Assembly (NCBI GenBank): GCA_019428955.1 | Contig: JAHYJF010000034.1 | Span: forward strand, 1 to 19,005 | Reading direction: 5' to 3' | From: Burkholderiaceae bacterium | GTDB lineage: Bacteria > Pseudomonadota > Gammaproteobacteria > Burkholderiales > Burkholderiaceae_E | DNA: 19,005 bases | Part shown: piece by piece, positions 14,073-19,005 of the stretch | Numbering within the stretch: the first letter of the stretch is position 1 | How the letters are laid out: each line of letters opens with the position of its first letter | The notes under the pieces: generated by a model | Told to the model about the DNA's origin: nothing | The model's input: only the letters and a program-made list of their open reading frames with translations | Databases searched by the model: none | Position numbers and translations under genes: made by a program

Positions 14073-17000
14073 GTGGGTAAGGCTGAAACTGGTGACAACA
14101 CATTCCAGCGCTGGCAGTTCTGGGTCGACCGGGGCGGCACGTTCACCGACGTGGTCGGCCGTTCAAGCGATGGTGAACTGCGCACCGCCAAGCTCTTAAG
14201 CGAGAACCCCGGGCACTACGCCGACGCAGCGGTGGAAGGAATAAGACGTCTGCTCAAGCTTGGCGCCGCCGGGATGATCACGCCCGCTCTGGTCGAGGTC
14301 GTAAAGATGGGCACCACCGTAGCCACCAACGCGCTGCTCGAAAGAAAAGGCGAAGCGCTGGCGTTGGCGGTGACCAGCGGTTTCGGAGATGCGCTGCGCA
14401 TCGCCTACCAGAATCGTCCCAAGCTCTTCGAGCGGCACATCGAAATGCCGGAACTGCTCTATCGCGCGGTCATCGAGATCGACGAGCGGGTCGCAGCCGA
14501 CGGCAGCCTGATAACGCCGCTCGACGAAGCGCGCGCCCGCGCCGCGTTGCAGCGCGTCTTCGACTCCGGACTGCGCAGCATCGCAATCGTGCTGATGCAC
14601 GGCTATCGCTACTGCGCCCATGAGCAGTGCCTGGCGCGCCTGGCGCGGGCGATCGGCTTCACCCAGGTATCGGTGTCGCACGAAGTCTCGCCGCTGATCA
14701 AGTTCGTCGGCCGGGGAGATACCACGGTAGTCGATGCCTACCTCTCGCCGGTGCTGCGGCGCTACGTCGATCAGGTCGCCGCCGCGATGCCCGGGGTGCG
14801 CCTGCAATTCATGCAATCCAGCGGCGGCCTGACCGACGCGCACAAGTTCCAGGGCAAGGACTCGATCCTTTCCGGGCCGGCCGGCGGCATCGTCGGCATG
14901 GCGCGGGTAAGCGAGGTGGCGGGGTTCGATCGCGTGATCGGTTTCGACATGGGCGGCACTTCGACCGACGTCTCGCACTATGCCGGAGAGTTCGAGCGCG
15001 CCTTTGACACGCTGGTGGCCGGGGTTCGGATGCGGGCGCCGATGATGAGCATCCATACCGTGGCCGCAGGTGGTGGTTCGATCCTGCATTTCGACGGCGC
15101 ACGGCTGCGCGTCGGGCCCGATTCAGCAGGCGCCGACCCGGGTCCGGCCTGCTATCGCCGCGGCGGGCCGCTGACGGTGACCGACGCCAATGTGATGCTG
15201 GGCAAGATCCAGCCCGAACATTTCCCGGAGGTTTTTGGTCCGGCGGGAGACGAGCCGCTCGACCGCGCCGTGGTCAGGGAGCGCTTTGCCTTGCTGGCAG
15301 AGGAGATTGGCCGCAGCACGGGGCGCACGATGAGTGCCGAGGAGGTGGCCCAGGGGTTCATCGATATCGCGGTCGCCAACATGGCCAATGCGATCAAGAA
15401 GATTTCGGTGCAGCGCGGCTATGACGTCACCCGCTATACCCTCAATACCTTTGGCGGTGCCGGCGGCCAGCACGCCTGCCTGGTCGCCGACAGCCTGGCG
15501 ATGTCGCGGGTGCTCTCGCATCCGCTGGCCGGAGTGCTGTCGGCCTACGGGATGGGCCTGGCCGAGCAGCGCGCGCTGCACGAAGCATCGCTCGAACAGC
15601 CGCTCGACGCCGCCGGTTGCGCGGCTGCTGCCGCGCGCCTGGATCAGATGGCCGACGCAGCCCGGGATGAACTGCTCGCGCAAGGGGAAGACGCGGCGGC
15701 GATCACGGTGGTGCGCAGCGTGCAACTGCGCTACGCGGGTACCGACACCGCCTTGACCCTGCCCTGGGATACGCCCGAGCAAATGAAGAGCGGCTTCGAG
15801 CGCGCGTATCTGCAGCGCTTCTCGTTCCTGATGCCCCAGCGCGCCTTGATCATCGAGGCGGTGCTGGCCGAGGCACTGGGCGCCTCGGGCGCCGGCGCCG
15901 AGCTGAGCGGGGCGGGGGTGCGCCGCGCGCCGCTCACGGCCGATGCCACAGTGCCGATGTTTGCCGGCGGGCTCTGGCGCCAGACGCCGCTCTATCGCCG
16001 GGCACGACTGTGCCAGGGCGACGTGATTGACGGACCGGCGATCATTGCCGAGGACACGGCCACGACCATTGTCGAGACCGGGTGGCGGGCCACGCTCAGC
16101 GCCATCGGCAACCTGGTGCTCGAGCGCCACGTCGCGCGACCGTCGCGCCAGGCCGTTGGGACGGCAGCCGATCCGGTGATGCTCGAGATCTTCAACAATC
16201 TGTTCATGTCGATCGCCGAGCAGATGGGCTATCGGCTCCAGAACACCGCCTATTCGGTGAACATCAAGGAGCGGCTCGATTTCTCGTGCGCGCTCTTTGA
16301 CCAGGACGGACGACTGGTCGCCAATGCACCGCACATGCCGGTGCACCTGGGTTCGATGGGGGCAAGTGTCGAGGCGGTGCTGCGCGACAACGCCGGCCGG
16401 ATCAGGCCGGGCGACGTCTTCGTGCTCAACGACCCCTACGCCGGGGGCACGCACCTTCCCGACGTGACCGTGATCACGCCGGTATTCGACGCCAAGGGCG
16501 GGCGGATCCTGTTCTTCGTCGGTTCGCGCGGCCATCATGCCGATATCGGCGGGATGACCCCGGGCTCAATGCCCCCCGACAGTCACACCATCGATGACGA
16601 GGGGGTGCTGATCACCAATTTCCGCCTGGTCTCGGACGGACACATGCGCGAGGTGGAATTGCGCGAACTGCTGGCGGGAGCGATCTTCCCGGCGCGCAAT
16701 CCCGACCAGAATATCGCCGACCTGCGCGCCCAGATCGCGGCCAACGAGAAGGGCCGCGAGGAACTGCTCAAGATGGTCGAGCATTTCGGCCTCGCGGTCG
16801 TTCAGTCCTACATGGAGCACGTCCAGGACAACGCCGAGGAGTCGGTCCGGCGCGCGATCAGCGCGCTGCGCGACGGCGAGTTCGAGCTGCGCCTTGATAA
16901 TGGCGCCCTGCTCCGGGTTGCAATCCGGGTCGATCACGCCCGGCGCGCCGCGGTGGTCGATTTCACCGGCACTTCGGGCCAGCAACTGAACAATTTCAAC

Positions 17001-17729
17001 GCCCCGCGGGCAGTAACGATGGCGGCGGTGCTGTTCGTGTTCCGCACCCTGGTCGAAGATGATATTCCGATGAATGCCGGCTGCCTCAAGCCAATCGAGG
17101 TAATCGTGCCCGACGGCTGCATGCTCAGCCCCAGGCACCCGGGCGCGGTCGTGGCCGGCAACGTCGAGACCTCGATGTGCATCACCAATGCGCTCTACGG
17201 AGCGCTCGGGATCATGGGGTCGAGCCAGCCGACGATGAACAACGTGACCTTTGGCGACGCCCGCTACCAGTACTACGAGACGGTCGCCGGAGGTTCCGGG
17301 GCAGGGGGCGTCTACGATGCCGACGGCCAGCTGGTCGACGGTTTCGACGGCACCGACGTAGTCCAGACCCACATGACCAATTCCCGGCTGACCGACCCTG
17401 AAATCCTCGAGCTGCGCTTCCCGGTGCTGCTCGAGAGCCATCGCATCCGGCGCGGATCGGGCGGCGCCGGGCGCTGGCATGGCGGCGATGGCGCGGTCCG
17501 GCGGCTGCGTTTCCTGGTGCCGATGACCGCTTCGATCCTGGCCAACGGCCGCGTTCATCCGGCTTTCGGCGCGGCGGGAGGCTTGCCTGGCGCCCCGGGA
17601 GTTACCTGGATCGAACGCGCTGACGGCTCCCGGCAAGTGCTGGCGCACGCCGACAAGGCCGAGGTCGCGGCGAGTGAGGTGTTCGTCATCGCGACCCCTG
17701 GAGGGGGCGGATTTGGCACCCCGGGCTGA
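14073..17729 (+). CDS. ATP-dependent 5-oxoprolinase (hydantoinase HyuA-HyuB fusion)
   Basis: The 1218-residue protein joins a HyuA half (residues 1 to about 690) and a HyuB half (from about 700), the layout of full-length 5-oxoprolinase, which hydrolyses 5-oxo-L-proline to glutamate with ATP. HyuA features: FWVDRGGTFTD (16-26) and FDMGGTSTD (291-299), the two phosphate loops of the actin-like ATPase fold, plus GPAGGIVGM. HyuB features: EIFNNLFMSIAEQMG, NDPYAGGTHLPD, GSRGHHADIGG with H821 and H822 as likely metal ligands, and a glycine-rich end GGGGFGTPG. 'KLLSENPGHYADAAVEGIRRLL' resembles oxoprolinases more than hydantoinases or acetone carboxylases. GTG 14073 is chosen for its AAGGAAGG site eight bases upstream; the open frame extends 68 codons further, but through the promoter and operator. 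The divergent dctPQM transporter probably supplies the substrate. N-methylhydantoinase activity is the main alternative. Confidence 0.88.
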   Translation: MGKAETGDNTFQRWQFWVDRGGTFTDVVGRSSDGELRTAKLLSENPGHYADAAVEGIRRLLKLGAAGMITPALVEVVKMGTTVATNALLERKGEALALAVTSGFGDALRIAYQNRPKLFERHIEMPELLYRAVIEIDERVAADGSLITPLDEARARAALQRVFDSGLRSIAIVLMHGYRYCAHEQCLARLARAIGFTQVSVSHEVSPLIKFVGRGDTTVVDAYLSPVLRRYVDQVAAAMPGVRLQFMQSSGGLTDAHKFQGKDSILSGPAGGIVGMARVSEVAGFDRVIGFDMGGTSTDVSHYAGEFERAFDTLVAGVRMRAPMMSIHTVAAGGGSILHFDGARLRVGPDSAGADPGPACYRRGGPLTVTDANVMLGKIQPEHFPEVFGPAGDEPLDRAVVRERFALLAEEIGRSTGRTMSAEEVAQGFIDIAVANMANAIKKISVQRGYDVTRYTLNTFGGAGGQHACLVADSLAMSRVLSHPLAGVLSAYGMGLAEQRALHEASLEQPLDAAGCAAAAARLDQMADAARDELLAQGEDAAAITVVRSVQLRYAGTDTALTLPWDTPEQMKSGFERAYLQRFSFLMPQRALIIEAVLAEALGASGAGAELSGAGVRRAPLTADATVPMFAGGLWRQTPLYRRARLCQGDVIDGPAIIAEDTATTIVETGWRATLSAIGNLVLERHVARPSRQAVGTAADPVMLEIFNNLFMSIAEQMGYRLQNTAYSVNIKERLDFSCALFDQDGRLVANAPHMPVHLGSMGASVEAVLRDNAGRIRPGDVFVLNDPYAGGTHLPDVTVITPVFDAKGGRILFFVGSRGHHADIGGMTPGSMPPDSHTIDDEGVLITNFRLVSDGHMREVELRELLAGAIFPARNPDQNIADLRAQIAANEKGREELLKMVEHFGLAVVQSYMEHVQDNAEESVRRAISALRDGEFELRLDNGALLRVAIRVDHARRAAVVDFTGTSGQQLNNFNAPRAVTMAAVLFVFRTLVEDDIPMNAGCLKPIEVIVPDGCMLSPRHPGAVVAGNVETSMCITNALYGALGIMGSSQPTMNNVTFGDARYQYYETVAGGSGAGGVYDADGQLVDGFDGTDVVQTHMTNSRLTDPEILELRFPVLLESHRIRRGSGGAGRWHGGDGAVRRLRFLVPMTASILANGRVHPAFGAAGGLPGAPGVTWIERADGSRQVLAHADKAEVAASEVFVIATPGGGGFGTPG

Positions 17730-17752
17730 GCCCCCGGCTCGGTGGCGACGGG

Positions 17753-17758
17753 TATAAT
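17753..17758 (+). promoter_or_regulatory. purL: Predicted -10 element of purL
   Basis: A perfect TATAAT lies 26 bases before the purL ATG, giving a likely leader of about 20 bases. No TTGACA-like hexamer occurs 16-18 bases upstream; that region is C- and G-rich and includes a small hairpin, GAGCC-CCC-GGCTC (17728-17740), just after the preceding stop. I saw no PurR-type operator. Confidence 0.6.
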
Positions 17759-17784
17759 CGCGCCCTCCGGCCCCGGGTTTTGCC

Positions 17785-19005
17785 ATGTCCGCGTTTCTCA
17801 CACTTTCAGGCGCGACAGCGCTCTCGGACTTCAGGCTGGAGCGGTTGCGTTCCCAGGCCAGGGCGATCGAACCGGCGCTCGGCGGGTTTGACGCCACTTT
17901 CTTCTACCTGGTCTGGTCGGATAGCGAACTCGACCTGCCGGCCTGCGAGCGACTGCAGGCCTTACTCGCGGCCCATCCCGAGAAGTCGGATAAGGCTGAG
18001 CTCAACGCCATCTACGTACTGCCCCGCCTGGGCACGATATCGCCGTGGGCGAGCAAGGCCACCGACATCGCGCACAGTTGCGGATTCGAGGATATCCACC
18101 GGATCGAGCGCGGCATCCTCTACCGCCTTGCGCTGAGCGGGGCGATGGGGCAGTCGGCGCCGCTGCAAGAGCGCGTGCTGCGCCGCATTGCCCAGCCGCT
18201 GCACGACCGGATGACCGAGTCCGCGCTGCTGGCCGCTCCCGATCCGGCCCAGGTCTTTGCCTCGTTGCCGGGCAAGCCGCTGCAGCGGATCAAGGTTGCT
18301 GAACGCGGGCGCGCCGCCCTGGTCGACGCCAACGTCGCCCTGGGTCTGGCGCTTTCGGGCGACGAGATCGATTACCTGGTGCAGGCCTTCGGCGCCGCCC
18401 GCCGCGACCCGACCGATGTCGAGTTGATGATGTTCGCGCAGGCCAATTCCGAACACTGCCGCCACAAGATCTTCAACGCCGACTGGGTGATCGACGGGAT
18501 TGGCAGCGATCAGACCTTGTTTGGGATGATCCGCGCCACCCACGCGGCGAGCCCCGCCCATACCGTGGTGGCCTATTCCGACAATGCCGCCGTGCTCGAG
18601 GGACGAGTCGCGACCCGGGTCTTCCCGCAGCCGGGAGCACCCGGGGGCACCTACGTCGCCGTGCCCTTGCTGACCCATAGCGTCCTCAAGGTCGAGACCC
18701 ACAACCATCCGAGCGCGATCGCCCCCTTCGCCGGTGCCGCGACCGGTTCCGGCGGTGAGCTGCGCGACGAAGGAGCAACCGGACGCGGCGCCAAGCCCAA
18801 GTTCGGGCTGGTCGGCTTCACCGTCTCCAACCTCTGCCTGCCCGATGCGCTGCGGGCCTGGGAGGGTTCGCAGGACGTAACGAGCGCGGCCGGCGCGATC
18901 GAGGGCAGGGTCAGGCCCTACGGGGTCCCGGAGCGCATCGCCACGCCGCTGCAGATCATGATCGAGGCGCCCATCGGCGCGGCCTCGTTCAACAATGAAT
19001 TCGGT
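17785..19005 (+). CDS. purL: Phosphoribosylformylglycinamidine synthase, large type (3' end beyond window)
   Basis: The first 407 codons of purL are present and open to the window edge. PurL converts FGAR to FGAM with ATP and glutamine in step four of purine synthesis. In Beta- and Gammaproteobacteria it is a single chain of about 1300 residues with N-terminal PurS-like, synthetase and C-terminal glutaminase domains, so about two thirds is missing here. The N-terminal domain ends with LGTISPWASKATDIAHSCG (82-100). The synthetase part follows with QANSEHCRHKIFNADW (219-234), VETHNHP (303-309), and the run from GAATGSGGE (317) to GRGAKPK (339), all matching E. coli PurL. The visible end FNNEFG runs directly into the family's expected continuation, so nothing suggests a broken gene. 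The ribosome site before the ATG is weak, which with the short leader fits a strong TATAAT promoter. Confidence 0.96.
   Translation, partial: MSAFLTLSGATALSDFRLERLRSQARAIEPALGGFDATFFYLVWSDSELDLPACERLQALLAAHPEKSDKAELNAIYVLPRLGTISPWASKATDIAHSCGFEDIHRIERGILYRLALSGAMGQSAPLQERVLRRIAQPLHDRMTESALLAAPDPAQVFASLPGKPLQRIKVAERGRAALVDANVALGLALSGDEIDYLVQAFGAARRDPTDVELMMFAQANSEHCRHKIFNADWVIDGIGSDQTLFGMIRATHAASPAHTVVAYSDNAAVLEGRVATRVFPQPGAPGGTYVAVPLLTHSVLKVETHNHPSAIAPFAGAATGSGGELRDEGATGRGAKPKFGLVGFTVSNLCLPDALRAWEGSQDVTSAAGAIEGRVRPYGVPERIATPLQIMIEAPIGAASFNNEFG

Noticed and set aside
15123..16538. Long minus-strand open frame (471 codons) inside the oxoprolinase gene
   Set aside because: It is antisense to strongly conserved HyuA-HyuB sequence, rich in Arg, Gly and His, and has no recognisable domain; such frames are expected opposite GC-rich genes.
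16566..17897. Minus-strand open frame (443 codons) spanning the end of the oxoprolinase and the start of purL
   Set aside because: It crosses two well-supported genes and the purL promoter and has low-complexity composition.

Overview
The window reads as a typical stretch of chromosome from a high-GC Proteobacterium, most likely a betaproteobacterium. Three things suggest this: the G- and C-rich third codon positions, the large PurL with an extended N-terminal domain, and the divergent tesA/ybbA pair. Rhodocyclales or Burkholderiales would fit, but the order is a guess. Genes are packed tightly, with start and stop codons often overlapping, and no gap between genes exceeds about 200 bases. 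I see no rRNA, tRNA, CRISPR array, insertion sequence, phage gene, integrase or toxin-antitoxin pair. The many long open frames opposite the real genes are shadows of GC-rich coding sequence.

Region 1 (1-6431, + strand) is a transport and catabolic cluster. It holds the C-terminal part of an RpiR-type SIS-domain regulator, a TAXI-type TRAP binding protein, a fused 4TM-12TM TRAP permease with a C-terminal DUF3394/PDZ-like tail, a UspA-family protein (compare TeaD of the Halomonas ectoine TRAP system), and a GabD-like succinate-semialdehyde dehydrogenase. The layout suggests a regulated uptake system for a small organic acid or amino acid whose breakdown passes through succinate semialdehyde. 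A strong RNA hairpin separates the binding protein from the permease, and an inverted repeat precedes gabD.

Region 2 (6428-10931) is housekeeping. tesA (SGNH esterase/thioesterase, - strand) and ybbA (ABC ATPase, + strand) diverge from overlapping start codons. ybbA has no permease gene beside it. Then come pgi and nnr on the - strand, with the end of nnr overlapping the start of pgi by 11 bases.

Region 3 (11018-17729) looks like a 5-oxoproline (pyroglutamate) module. A three-gene TRAP transporter, dctP-dctQ-dctM on the - strand, diverges from a full-length HyuA-HyuB fusion on the + strand that resembles ATP-dependent 5-oxoprolinase. The 203-base gap between them contains a perfect 17-bp palindrome overlapping a consensus -35 element that faces dctP, so shared regulation is likely. 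The transporter would import 5-oxoproline and the enzyme would open it to glutamate.

Region 4 (17753-19005) is a TATAAT-driven purL, cut off by the window edge after 407 codons.

I did not find a clearly new biological system. The most rewarding items are the 5-oxoproline module with its shared operator, the TAXI-TRAP/Usp/SSADH cluster with its intercistronic hairpin, and the several cases of overlapping gene ends.
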